Of a stretch of DNA of 32,530 nucleotides, positions 1 to 9,953 are shown piece by piece. The DNA lies in assembly GCA_019155205.2 (NCBI GenBank), contig JAHNZQ020000172.1:1207521-1240050 (forward strand), given 5' to 3'. Origin of the DNA: Gracilaria vermiculophylla. Lineage: Eukaryota > Rhodophyta > Florideophyceae > Gracilariales > Gracilariaceae. The position numbers were made by a program, and so were the translations under genes. The notes beneath the pieces were generated by a model. The model made no database searches. It saw only the letters and a list, made by a program, of their open reading frames with translations, and had not been told where the DNA came from. Every line of letters begins with the position of its first letter. Position 1 is the stretch's first letter.

Positions 1-2
1 AC

Positions 3-1937
3 CAGAACAAGTTAATTCTACCACCGGATGCTAACGGGAATTCGCAAGGCAGTATCACGCTTGTTGACAGGGATATGCACACATACATACCCCACCAGGT
101 GTTCACGTTTCGTACCAGTGGTATTACTGGGGATAACGAGAGCACCTTGTTTTGTGCGTCTGCGCATATCGAAGGCGATATAGCGAAGAAACCTTGGACG
201 GATGTTAAGAAGATCGTGGACAAGGTTCACAAGCACGTCTGCGGACACTCTACATACTCAGACATAAGGGTGTTGTTAGAGAGAAACAAGCTGTGGAATG
301 AGCAGGGCGAGAAGTACTTGCATTCAGTCCTCGAGAGATGTACAGCGTGTCTAACTACGGCCAAGCCCAAGTCGAGCCGAAAGGTGTCCCTCAGTGCAAT
401 GACTAGGTCCTTCAACAATCTGGTGTGTGTGGACCACTTGTTTCTCGATCAGTACTGCGTTATGCACGCTATGGACGCTGCATCCCGTTACTACGCGGGT
501 GCTGTCGTCGAAGATACGTCGATGTGGCGAGCAATCCTGTTTTTCGACGCGCACTGGGTAACTCCGTTTTGGACGCCGCAGGTTGTTGCCTACGACAGAG
601 GCTTGAACAACAGCGTCTTCATGGAGTACTTGCAAGCTCAGGATATAGGTACAAGACCGCTCCCCCCGCGCAGACACAGTAAGAATGTGCTGGAGTCTAA
701 ACACAGGATCATCCGCGATGTTTTTTTGCGACTGCAGGAAGCGTCGAAAAACGACAAGCATAAATGGACAGACAAGCTGCTCGTTCAACAAACCATCAGG
801 ATATCTAACGATCTGTATGGCAGTGACATACTGGCCGGCCAAGAGCTGGTAAAGGGCTACGCAAGGCCTGTTGAGGCTGGCTCTGTGCCAAAACTGCTGT
901 CGCAGGATCTCATCGATGCTTACCAGAAGTTGCTGGCCAAGCGTAAGTTGACATTCATCCTCCAATCGAAGACATTCGAAGAAGCCTCGATAGCCGATGG
1001 CGATATGGTCCAGGTTTTTGTGAAGAACTACCACGACAAACGGGGCAAATGGTCTGACAACAGACCAGTCCTAGCATACGATGTCGCCGACCGTACCTTT
1101 ACCGTGCCCGGATCGAAGGGAAGATAAATCAACGCAGCCATTGAAGATGTTAGGCCCGCAATATGCGACAACGAGCTAGCTACCGCTGTGCAAGATGCTA
1201 TTGACGAGTTGGATAGAAACCTTGAAGAGGTTGTACAGGAGTTGAACAATGACACAATGTCCGAGGAACACAATTCAGCCGCACATCAGAACAAACCTAC
1301 CCGTAACAGCGATGAAGAACTGGACTGCATTGGACCTAATTTACCGAAGGTCGGGGAGAGAATCGAAGTTTACTGGCCAATCGACAAGAAGTTTTACGAA
1401 GGGACTGTGCATCAACACGAAGAGGAGTCAGGTAAGTTCTCCGTCCACTATGACGACGGCGATGAAGAGAAGTTGACTCTGGAAAACGAAGTATGGAATT
1501 ATGTCAGGGAAGCGCCCAACGCAGCACAGACCGCAGCAGAAACGCATGACGTCGATCGCAAGCAAGCCGGGGAGGTGCAGTTGTCACCGGGACAGGAGCT
1601 GGAAAGCTCTGAGAAAAAGCTCATCGAAACTTACTACAAAGCGTTTGGCCACGGGGAGTTCATGCTACATCAGGCGCAAGGACTACCGCCCTACGCAACT
1701 CAAAACGCTTATAACAAGGAGGAACGGTCGTTCAAGAAGATCGTTCGCGATGTCGCAGTTTCCCAGGTGCCCAAAACCGCAAATATAGTCACAAGCCATG
1801 TGTTTTACAAGGTCAAACGGTGCGATGATACTTCCCTCACGCTCAAGGCACGTATTGCTGTCCATGGTAACAAGGACCTTGACAAGGACATTCTGAAGAC
1901 AGACTGGGCAACTTGCCCACCAGTTGGCATACGAATA
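3..1937 (+). pseudogene. Divergent copia-like pol fragment: integrase, Tudor-like domain, start of RT
   Basis: One reading frame runs from the window edge to about 1,937 and is broken once, by TAA at 1,125-1,127. Counting from the ATG at 75, an HHCC zinc-binding set is seen (H54, H58, C89, C92), then an integrase core with candidate catalytic D120, D174 and E207 (about 432, 594 and 693). After the stop the frame continues with an acidic linker, a Tudor-like module (1,344-1,505, with the strings RIEVYWP and HYDDGDEE) and the beginning of a copia-type reverse transcriptase (KARIAVHG, about 1,845-1,937). Integrase before RT is the copia order, but the integrase is far from the usual copia sequence. 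The RT palm with its YVDD motif is missing because the element is cut where the opposite-strand gypsy element starts. The 5' part lies outside the window. It is non-functional as it stands. Confidence 0.75.
1344..1505 (+). other. Tudor/Agenet-like domain inside the copia-like pol
   Basis: About 54 residues with the typical Tudor-like signature: a hydrophobic-Glu-Val-Tyr-Trp strand, a Lys-x-Phe-Tyr-x-Gly-Thr-Val strand and an acidic His-Tyr-Asp-Asp-Gly turn. Tudor-like domains commonly bind methylated lysine or arginine on histones. Its place between integrase and RT matches the integrase C-terminal tail, where some gypsy elements carry a chromodomain. A chromatin-targeting role is inferred from that parallel only. 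Confidence 0.6.
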
Positions 1938-4563
1938 TTGCGGTCCCAGTCCACAACTTCTTGCCATTCCTGCAAGTCCTCTTGGCCGACCTCGACTGTT
2001 GTCACTGCAAAGCAGGGTACCTCGTCGTCATCGACGGGTAGCGCTTCGCCATTCGTGGGTAGCCGCAACAAGGCATCGGCTTGCGTGTTGTAGATGCCCT
2101 TCGTGTACTTCACTTCGAAGTCAAACTCGGCGAGCCGGAGCCTCCATCGCATTAACCGGCCGGAGGGTTCCGAAATCGACAGTGAACACCGGAGTGGGTT
2201 ATGGTCCGTATGAACGGTAAAGTGCCCTCCCATAAGGTATGGCCTCAAGGTCGAGAGGTCCCAGACCACGGCGAGGCATTCCTTCTCCGAGACGGAGTAG
2301 TTTTTCTCGTGGACATTCAACGAGCGCGACCAAAACCCAATTGGCTTACGTTCCCCATCGGGTGTAATCTGGAACAACGCACATCCCACTTGGTGGTCGC
2401 TTGAGTCCGTGTCGACGGAGTACGAAAGTCCTGGCTTGGGCAGCGACAAGATCGGTGCCGACGTTACTGCCTCCTTGAAGGAGCGGAATACCTCCGTCTG
2501 GACGGGAGTGAAGGGGGCCGGCTTGGGAGGCTGGCACTTCTGCAGTAGCGCATTCAACGGTGCTGAAGTATCAGCAAAGTTGGGAATGAAGCGTCAATAG
2601 ACGTTGGTCAGCCCCAGAAAGGAGCTTAGCTCGGTTTTCGTCGTCGGTTCGACGGCTTCTTTGAGTGACTTCACCCGGGATTCCTGGATCATATTTCGCC
2701 CTGGGCGGATGATGTGACCCAGATACTTGATAGTATCGGTAAAGAACTCACACTTCCTCAACTTGAGTGATGTTCCTGCGTCACGCAGCGTGGTCATAAC
2801 GTCCCGAACATGGGTGAGATTGTCATCCATGTTATCGGAGAAGACGATAATATCGTCAAGGTAAACGAGACATGTACGCCACATGAAGCGAGCGAGTAGG
2901 ATATCATCAGCGCGTTGAAATGTCGCAGGTGAGTTAGTCAAGCACAACGGCATCCGTTTAAAACGGTAAAGGCCGGAATGACAGACAAAGGCAGTCTTGT
3001 CTTGATCTTCCTTCCTAACTGGGACTTGCCAGTACCCCCAGTTAGCATCCAATGACGTGAACACGGTAGCATTTCCGAGTGAATCGATGTGTTCGTCCAT
3101 GCGCGGAATTGGGTACAGTTTTTTGACGGTTACCGCATTCAAGCGACGATAGTCGAGGCAGAAACGCCAGGATCCATACGGTTTCGGAGCTAGTACAACT
3201 GGAGATGCCCACGGCGACTGAGCCGGTTCAATAACTCCTGCACGGAGCATCTTATCAACTTGGAATTCCTCTTCGACTCTGGCGGCAGGCCGAGCGCTAT
3301 ACGGGTGGTGTGCCACTGGCCGAGTGTTGGGCATCAAATCGATCCGATGTTCCGTTGTATTTATCTCCCCTAGGGAGCCATCCCACATAGTGGTGAAGTC
3401 TCGGAGCATGTCCCGCAAACGTTCGTGGTGTGACTGTGGTACATGACCGAGGTCGAGTTCCTCGAGTGCCTTGACCGGGTCAATTCAGTCGAAGCTTGTC
3501 GGGCCGCGTTTTTTCGCGGTTTCGGCACTGTCTTCCGTCAGAGTTGGCGCGAAATTGTCACGGAATGATCCGGTTGCTTCCCTCTCCTTAGAGTGAACAA
3601 GACCGAGAGCATCGGCGACAGTCATGGTTGTTGGCGCCATCGCAATGTGGTGCGGCATGAAAGAACCAAGGACTTGGTTTTTGACTAAGCGTTGGGGAGT
3701 CGTCCCCAGATTAGCGAGCAACACGTAGAATGAGGTGTTCGATCCCATTTGGACAACGCCATTAGCAATGGCGAGTGTGTACTTGTCGTACAGCGAGGGC
3801 AAGGGTTGGGGTACCCTAAGCCCATGCTGTTGCGGCGTGACCCTCACCCACACCTGCGATTCCGGTGGTATCGTAGTAGCACCCGCAACGCGGAGTTTGT
3901 TTGAGACCCGGGTATCCGGTCCTGGCTCCTGCGCGGCAGGTAACGGCACGTGCTTCTTTGTTGCCCGCCTCAGCGGCGTGCGGACGATGGGGACGAAGGA
4001 TCCGTCTTCCATCTCGTCACGCTGCTGACGGGGACGGATTGCTTCAACGAAGCGATCACAAAAGTCACACTCCAAGATGACGGGAGCAGCCAACTTGCGG
4101 CATACGACAAAGTCGGGCTTAACCACGCATGACTCCAAGCGGACTACGAGGTCAATGAGGCCAACCGTTGCTAACGGGTTATTGTTAGCATCGGCTACGT
4201 CCGGCACGTCACGGCGACGGATACGAGACCTCACTGTGAGTGGCATCGTGGCTTCGACGATGAAGTTCGGACCGGCACCTGTGTCAAGAATGGTCAGGTG
4301 ACGGACCATGAACTGGGGTGATAAGCCAAGGTCTGCATAGACTTTGTAGTTTCTCTTGGCCATCACGAGGATTCGATCCGGGAACCGGCGATGTGATATC
4401 CGTGTCCACAGGCGACGAAGAACATAGAAGTGTTCTGAATCCACGTCATTGACGGCCTCTGTCCTGGAAAGGATTTTGACCCGGGAGCGAGGCTTCGGCG
4501 CCTCGGACGCCCTCAACCTCAGCTCTGAGGGCGCCCCTCCATGAGAGGAGACTCCCGTATCTA
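1938..4563 (-). pseudogene. pol: Gypsy pol: protease, RT, RNase H; integrase missing
   Basis: Protease: LDTGAG with the catalytic Asp near 4,285. RT: 3,418-2,600, with the catalytic SLDAN segment near 3,049 and the YLDD box near 2,863, and the usual YLGHIIRPG thumb region. RNase H: 2,557-about 2,050, with VDTDSSD, SEKECLAVVWD, VHTDHNP and QADALLR supplying the acidic residues. All pieces share one frame and are separated only by TGA at 3,485-3,487 and TGA at 2,594-2,596. The frame is still recognisable to about 1,933, then changes into copia-like sequence of the other strand. The missing integrase and the two stops make it inactive. Confidence 0.85.
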
Positions 4564-4570
4564 GTTTTTC
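4508..4570 (-). promoter_or_regulatory. Candidate -1 frameshift site between gypsy gag and pol
   Basis: On the minus strand the gag frame ends with a G-AAA-AAC heptamer (4,570-4,564) followed at once by its TAG. The pol frame is exactly -1 and is open across this point. Downstream come a short CTCC/GGAG stem and then a perfect 8-bp hairpin (arms 4,533-4,526 and 4,515-4,508, 10-base loop). The heptamer departs from the classic X-XXY-YYZ form at its first base, and the strong hairpin is farther away than the usual 5-9 bases, so this is a candidate, not a proven site. The alternative is an ordinary frameshift mutation that happens to lie at the gag stop. Confidence 0.4.
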
Positions 4571-6639
4571 TGGACGGGTTCCGCAGCATGCGGCTGCGAA
4601 GAAGGCTGTGTCACCGACGCTTGAGCATCAGGGACATTGGCTTTCGCTAAAGCGGCTATGGGCTCGGTCACCAGAGCAGCCAGTTCAACCGAGGAAGGTT
4701 TCGTGCGAGGCTGAAGTGCAGCCAACTCTCTTGGAATATCCAATTTGGCTCGGACATAAGAGACCGTCGGAACGGATGCTCTTTCTTCCGGAGAAATAAT
4801 CTCGTAGTTGTGGACTACCTGGGCCCAATCACGTAGAGAGAAGACGCAGTGCGGGGAAGTATGACCACGCGTGTAGCATAGATGACAAACCAGACCCGAA
4901 AGGGGAGTTACATTCCGATTGTCGGCAAACCTGACCGCGGAGCGGGTATCATTCCAACCTGGACGCGAGTTGAGGACTGCGCCGTTCTCGTATGGAACGC
5001 GAGGTGGACGAACTCGAGCCGGGGCTATGTACAACACGACGTCATCATGGGCGGTACGGAACGAACTCTTAGTGGTCGATGGCAGTTCAGTGGTGGGGAT
5101 CGAACCGAATTTGTCCCCGGCCAACTGACAGTTGTCGTACTCATAGTTTGAAGACCGGCCGTATCCGATGGAAGTCGTCGAGGTTCCCGTTTACATCAAC
5201 AACGCTTTTGCGGATCGAGCCCTGGTTCACGGAGTGCGAGTGCGGGCGCGAGCGGCATCACCTTCGGCGCGAGCATACTGGACCAATTCCAGGTAGGTCG
5301 CCTTCGGTTTGTATTCTCGTCGTCGAGCAACCAATGTCCGGATAACCGGGTCGAGGCCATCCATGAACATGGTGCATTGTTCCTCGGCGGGATATACGTT
5401 ACCGCTGCGGTGGAAAGCCTTGTTCAGGCGTACGGAATAATCGGTTTCCGTTTCCCCCGTGTTCTGGCGTGTGTCTCGCAAAGCGAGGATGGCGTCCTGA
5501 ATTGCGGAGTTCGTGGCATATGACCTCAGCAAATACTGGAAAGCCTCAGGCCAACAAGTAACCCCTCCTTCAGAGGCGCGTGATGAACCGCTTACAGAGT
5601 GATATTGATCTTCGGCCATGCCGCGTAAGAAGTACGTTAAGGCAATGTAGGCCTATCCTTCACTCATTCCGAGAATGTCAGGTTCCGCTACGAAGCGGGC
5701 AAGGAAAACCAACACAAGGATTGGATCCTCACCTGTGAGCACTTGATTCCGAAATGACAGCTGCATACGCTTGATGCAGTCCTTCACTTTGCCTGCACCC
5801 CGGGGTGTGCTATCAAACGAGGAGTCCTACAGACGGTAATAACGGTATGACAAAAGCTTCTTGAAGAGCGGGTTTGTCGGCCGAATTTCCTTGAGTCCAG
5901 CGTACTTCCTGCCCTTCGTGCGGGCACGAATCACACCTTTAGTGGCTGACGACCGCTTTGAGCATGACGAACGTCCACGGTGGAGATCATCAACCGAAGA
6001 ATCGGACTGGTCGGAATCAGAAGACGCGTTGAAGGAGTCCGATAACCCAGCTGCGTCATCATCATGTTTCCGATTCTTTCGGCTCTTTGGACGTCCCGCC
6101 TTCTTGGCTTGGTGAGAGACTGCGACGAGAGTAACCGGGTCCTTTCCATCTCCTTCAACTAGCATTTGTTCTAACGTCTGGAGACGGTGTCTGACACGCG
6201 AGAACTTGTCTTCAATGTCCTCCACGAACGTAGCGGGGCGTCCGAGACACTCGAGGAGTCCATTCACATCAGCACGTAGTATACGGAGATCCTCTGCGAA
6301 AACCTGCACAGCAGTACTATTAACCTTCTCACGAAGCGTGGTTAAATCCTCTGCCATGGTGATCTGAGTCTCGCGCAAAGCGCGAAGTTGGTCCTCCACA
6401 GTTGGAGAAGTGGGCGAGTCGACGCCAACCCGTTCAGACGGCGACGAATTCACGGCAGGGGTCAGTCCTGCACGTCTAGCTGGGGGCGACGACGACAAAG
6501 TCGTCAGCGATCGTGACTGCATGGCCGGTTAACCGGACGAGCGTCCATTGGAAACCGACCAAGGCCGAGTAGGAATTTTCGACGGTTGCACCGGCTCGCC
6601 AGGGTTACTGCGAGTCTGTGGACGGCTTCGAGTGGACAT
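4561..6639 (-). pseudogene. gag: Gypsy gag, five premature stops
   Basis: Structural capsid/nucleocapsid polyprotein. The best start is the ATG at 6,639 (MSTRSRPQTR), because that frame runs into the rest of gag; the ATG at 6,522 is an alternative. A disordered, Ser/Pro-rich N-terminus is followed by a helical stretch, a Lys/Arg-rich segment, a capsid-like region (about 5,230-5,820) and one CCHC zinc knuckle at 4,887-4,846 (C-x2-C-x4-H-x4-C). All segments share one frame, interrupted by stops at 6,529, 5,827, 5,653, 5,227 and 5,191 (leftmost base of each). The natural end is TAG at 4,561-4,563, directly after a slippery-looking run of five A. Gag identity rests on position, composition and zinc knuckle. 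Confidence 0.75.
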
Positions 6640-7329
6640 CTTGACACGGAAATTTCGGTTATTTCCCCAATCACGTAGGTTACGGTAGCTTCCAAAGGGA
6701 CTGCGAAACGAGACAATCCAAACCTGGACTACAAGTGTAATTCCGATTCAAATCGTGACAAAGCTCCGGTAGGAGAATTCTGCAACGACTTCTAAGTCGG
6801 GAGACCAATTTGTATTGCAAAGCTAAAGGCGGGAAAACAACACGAAGACGTTCAGAATCTTTCCCTTCTAGGGTAGCAAAGCAAACAGAGCCACTCTGGG
6901 CGTGCCACGGCGAAGCCGGTCGGTAAGACCGAGGGCAGCCCTTCAGGCGGCTACCTAGAGTCTTGAGTCCGAGATTCCTCCAATGCGAAGTGGCCAGAAT
7001 TACGAGCAATCGGTACGGAGTCCCCGCGAGCGATCAAGAGTGAAGAGTACGGTAGGTACCCGGAGCGACAGCGTGTCCACCGGTGTGTGGGCACGGGACA
7101 AAAAGAGCAACGAAAACTTTACTCAATACTGGGGCGAGTAGACGATAATGTCGGTGAGGAATTAGACACAAGTAGTGATGACACTCTCTAAATCTCGAGG
7201 GAGGATGAACTGCCGTGCAAACGGGTGCTAACACGCAGCAGCGGTAAGCTACGCCGAAGGCGGAAAGTTCAGAGCCACGACCCTCTTGGGCCCGTCATAG
7301 GGTTTACTGGGCAGCCGCCGTAGCGGGGC

Positions 7330-7336
7330 ATATATA
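7330..7336 (-). promoter_or_regulatory. Probable TATA box of the gypsy 5' LTR
   Basis: TATATAT on the minus strand lies about 690 bases upstream of the likely gag start, pointing in the direction of the element. No second LTR copy is present to confirm that it lies inside the LTR. Between it and gag (6,640-7,329) no coding frame was recognised; this stretch should hold R, U5, primer-binding site and leader, none of which could be placed. Confidence 0.4.
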
Positions 7337-7434
7337 CTCTAGTCGGCGCGCCACCTAAAATTATCTAAGTAAAATATCTAAATTGTCCAGCAATGCCGTG
7401 CATCCTTACTGTACCCACGTGTGCCACCTTGCCT

Positions 7435-7525
7435 GCACTGCAGTGATTCATAACCGTGCCACCCACGTGTGTTACCTGGCATTCCGGCGTGCCCCTCAGC
7501 GGCCAACCGCTGCGCTAACCATCAT
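7435..7525 (-). other. tRNA-like promoter boxes, possible SINE or tRNA relic
   Basis: The minus strand carries TAGCGCAGCGG at 7,517-7,507, a full match to the tRNA A-box pattern, and GGTTATGAATC at 7,455-7,445, which is one inserted base away from a B-box core. The spacing is within the range for tRNA-type promoters. No convincing anticodon arm or acceptor pairing was found, so a tRNA gene is not claimed; a tRNA-derived SINE head or chance are the options. Confidence 0.3.
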
Positions 7526-7559
7526 AAAATTACCATACCTCTTCGGAGTGCAAGTACAG

Positions 7560-8036
7560 ACTAAGTCGTGAGAAATCCCCTGGAAGGGCGTTGCACTTCA
7601 TTTTCTTATTAATTTTCCTCCATGTTATTGCTTTAGATACGTTGAGGTTTACGGTTTATGCAATATTCTTGCACGAAACTTTTGCTCGACAAAGTTCCGG
7701 CTTGATACTGCGCTTATCTGCTAGATTGAGAAGATTGGGACGCCCTGTAGACTTTTTTTCCATAACTGGCTGGGTTTTTAAGAAACCGGAGAATTGTGGC
7801 AGGATGACGCTTCAAATGTCGGCCAATTTCGGCATATGATTTACCGTTAGCTTTCAATTGTACAATTTCAAGCTGTTTGGAGCGCGAAAGAGGGTGATCC
7901 TCGAGCCATATAAATGGATGTTGATCATGTATAGTTATGATTATGAAACGGGTTTTACTTATATGCTCTGCAAAAAACGCACTACTGTACTACTTTGGCG
8001 CGTGTTTTAGGCGTGATATGATTTTGAAACGCACTG
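7560..8036 (-). mobile_element. Tc1-type DNA transposon, 5' part only
   Basis: The terminal repeat begins CAGTGCGTTTCAAAA at 8,036 beside a TA (8,037-8,038), the usual Tc1/mariner insertion dinucleotide. A second, inner copy of the motif (CGTTTCATAATCATA) lies about 80 bases inside near 7,951. The first 15 bases are identical to the left end of the element at 9,954. No matching opposite end was found below 7,560, so only the transposase N-terminal half remains. Confidence 0.65.
7570..7909 (-). pseudogene. Tc1-type transposase, N-terminal DNA-binding part, broken
   Basis: From the ATG at 7,909 (MARG) the minus strand, after one early frame change, encodes a helix-turn-helix typical of Tc1/Tc3 transposases, including KANGKSYAEIGRHLKRHPAT and RFLKNPASYGKK. 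Another frame change follows near the GRP motif, then a stop before the VNLNVSKAITW segment. The catalytic DDE half is absent. The family is assigned from the paired-like HTH and the terminal repeat. Confidence 0.65.
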
Positions 8037-8038
8037 TA

Positions 8039-8368
8039 CCTTACCATAAATGGTTTCTAAAACTTTTTGCAGCGATTTGGGGCTACTTTTCACGACAATG
8101 CTTTGCCACTGCCTCCCTTGCTCATCGGCCTGAAGGGAAAGGCACATCCCTAATCAAAACTGGCGTGAGAAACTGGAGGCTGGTCTTCTCGAATGAGCTT
8201 GATCGGTTTCTTGTCATTCCATTCTTATACAGAAGGAGACGCCCGTCCATGTCTGTATAACTAGATTTCAAATAACTACAAGTTCTTCACTACAATAATA
8301 CGTGCGCAAACGAGTGTAATGAAATGATTCCATTACGGTACCCACGCGAGATTTTTGTCTGTCATTCG
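8039..8368. other. No gene recognised (8,039-8,368)
   Basis: A short plus-strand frame near 8,150-8,260 includes a string (NWRLVFSNE) that loosely resembles the first catalytic block of Tc1 transposases, but it lies on the opposite strand to the neighbouring transposon and has no other motif. I treat it as uncertain. Confidence 0.3.
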
Positions 8369-8490
8369 CACGTCGCCTCTTTTTTTCTATGTCGTTTTCC
8401 ATTCCAATCACATGTCGCATCTTTTTTTGTATGTCGTTGTCCATTCGAATCGCATGTCGCCTTTTCTTTCTATGTCATCGCCCATTCATG
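8369..8490. repeat. 42-bp tandem repeat, about 2.9 copies
   Basis: Units start at 8,369, 8,411 and 8,453. The first two are both 42 bases and differ at a handful of positions; the third is shorter and more diverged. Each contains a T-rich run between two ATGTCG-type words. Because 42 is divisible by three, an open frame over the array shows a 14-residue repeat, but no support for translation is seen. Confidence 0.75.
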
Positions 8491-8820
8491 ATTCTTTCAT
8501 ACGTAACATTTCCTTTGTCTCTGCTGCTGACCAAACAAAACGAGTGCCCACGAAGTAGAAAACAGCAACATTAAATATATTTACTGAAACAATATGTGCC
8601 TACCATGGTATCTGTACAGGTGAAATAATGGACTTTTCTAACCATGGTCTCTCCGATAAGGCTCCATATCAAAGAGAAAACACTCATTAGGAACCCAATT
8701 GGCATCTGAATTCACTATTTGACCGAGAAAATAGAGAACTAGCCGGTTGAGGGCCGTTTGGAAGGAGGATTTGAGATACAAAAACGCTTCCATTCATGTT
8801 GAATGTTTCAACAGTACTTT
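8491..8820. other. No gene recognised (8,491-8,820)
   Basis: Moderately AT-rich sequence downstream of gene A. It should contain the 3' UTR of gene A; no AATAAA on the minus strand was noticed close to the stop codon. Confidence 0.4.
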
Positions 8821-9228
8821 TTACGTTGCTTCGCGATAGTTCACGAAAATAACTTGGGCTATAAGTCCCACTGGAAGAGTATCCATTATCGAGGAGGTTG
8901 TGACGTTTGGGGCAACAGGGATTTCAGTGGTTGTTCTTTTGCAAAACTGCATTTCGTTCATCGGCAGAGTGAAATTTCTGGAATTAGGACACACTCTCGC
9001 CATCGGTGTAATCTGATGAGGTGGTTTGTGGTCAACATTTATCAAGTCCACGGCTACGTTCACCCTGCTGACAACTCTGGGAACGGCAAACGGTTCTTTC
9101 ACGACGCGTAAAATAGAAAGTGTGGTTGTTATGTTGAAAAAACACTCTACCGTTGTGCCATCGTGTGCAGTGTAAAATAGACATCCAAGCACACAAATTA
9201 CCAGCGAAGAGGAAGACTTCTTTGTCAT
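8821..9228 (-). CDS. Gene A: small secreted cysteine-containing protein, family unknown
   Basis: 135 residues in one exon. The N-terminus (MTKKSSSSLVICVLGCLFYT) has a basic start and hydrophobic core of a signal peptide, probably cut around residues 22-26. The mature part has Cys29 and two later Cys (in ARVCPN and MQFC) that are conserved in copy B, and three N-glycosylation sequons (NIT, NFT, NVT). Conservation with copy B runs to the third Cys, about 70 residues with 34 identities and no gaps; the last ~40 residues are unrelated. Homology also covers about 150 bases upstream of the ATG, which supports this start codon. I do not recognise the family. It may be a secreted effector, defence or wall-associated protein, but the sequence does not say which. 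Selection, not just chance openness, is suggested by the paralogue. Confidence 0.65.
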   Translation of the reverse strand: MTKKSSSSLVICVLGCLFYTAHDGTTVECFFNITTTLSILRVVKEPFAVPRVVSRVNVAVDLINVDHKPPHQITPMARVCPNSRNFTLPMNEMQFCKRTTTEIPVAPNVTTSSIMDTLPVGLIAQVIFVNYREAT

Positions 9229-9385
9229 CGAATAATAAGTTTTTTTTTGTTCTCGCTTAGTGCTTTGAGCTAGCCTAATAATTGCTGCAGCTCCTGATGA
9301 ATCTTATGGTGATTAATGGAATTGATGTGTTTTCGGGAGGTGAATGAAGGAGACGCAGTGGAGAATGAAAGGCAGATGCTCAGTC
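9229..9385 (-). promoter_or_regulatory. 5' flank of gene A, conserved with copy B
   Basis: Reading away from the ATG, blocks such as TTCATTCACCTCC and CAAAGCACT recur at the same distances upstream of copy B (18,053-18,193). The shared segment marks the 5' part of the duplicated unit and may hold the promoter and leader; no clear TATA box was found in it. Confidence 0.5.
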
Positions 9386-9953
9386 TTAGAATGAGAAACC
9401 CAGGCACTCTCACTGTGCAAAAGGATTCAATCAGTATCTGAAAGATGACGAAAGGTAGAGGAGTGGGATGAAGGTCATCGAATTGACTCGAGAAGCCACA
9501 ACTCGCACATCAAGTCGGCTCAAGGGACTCTGTCACCATATAAGTACTCCGTAGAATCCGAAAATTCATCAGTGCTTGTTTTCAAGAAGAGAAACTGAGG
9601 CATTGTAAAACATTCATTTATTTGGCCCAGAATTAGCGGGGCGTTGCATGAAGAGAGCAAAATATCACAGCTCGAGTGGCTTCGCGATAAGATGGGAGAA
9701 TAAAGAAGAATTTAGTAGGTGGAACACATTAGCTTTCCGCAAATTCATCTTTGCCACAGGTTCCAAGAATCATTCAGGAATGACGCAATGAATTGGTGGC
9801 TAGAACTTGTCTAGGAATCGTTTACGCACACACCTATGAGTACAGTGGGAGCCAAACTTTACTAAAAGATAGGTTTCAATAAATTAGGAATGTAAAACTT
9901 TGACAAAGATTTTCCTTGCGTTAATGGTGTGAGTAAGCCTCATGAGTTGTGTA
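9386..9953. other. No gene recognised (9,386-9,953)
   Basis: Intergenic sequence upstream of gene A. A TATA-like ACTTATATGG on the minus strand near 9,540 is about 310 bases from the ATG, too far to be called the promoter without an intron or long leader. Confidence 0.4.

Larger units (their letters stand above)
1938..7400 (-). mobile_element. Ty3/gypsy retrotransposon, 3'-truncated, inactivated
   Basis: Reading leftwards: a promoter-bearing leader (TATA at 7,330-7,336), gag, then protease, RT and RNase H in the -1 frame. Integrase and 3' LTR are absent; the element stops about 40 codons after RNase H where it meets the opposite-strand copia-like pol near 1,938. Only one LTR region is present, so its limits could not be set by comparison; the upper boundary at 7,400 is approximate. 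Seven in-frame stops are seen (6,529-6,531, 5,827-5,829, 5,653-5,655, 5,227-5,229, 5,191-5,193, 3,485-3,487 and 2,594-2,596), with no frame change inside gag or inside pol. Confidence 0.85.

Noticed and set aside
351..1034. 227-codon minus-strand frame over the copia-like integrase
   Set aside because: It is the antisense shadow of a frame with clear integrase motifs.
8150..8260. Catalytic block of a Tc1 transposase on the plus strand
   Set aside because: Only one short string resembles it; the neighbouring transposase is on the other strand.
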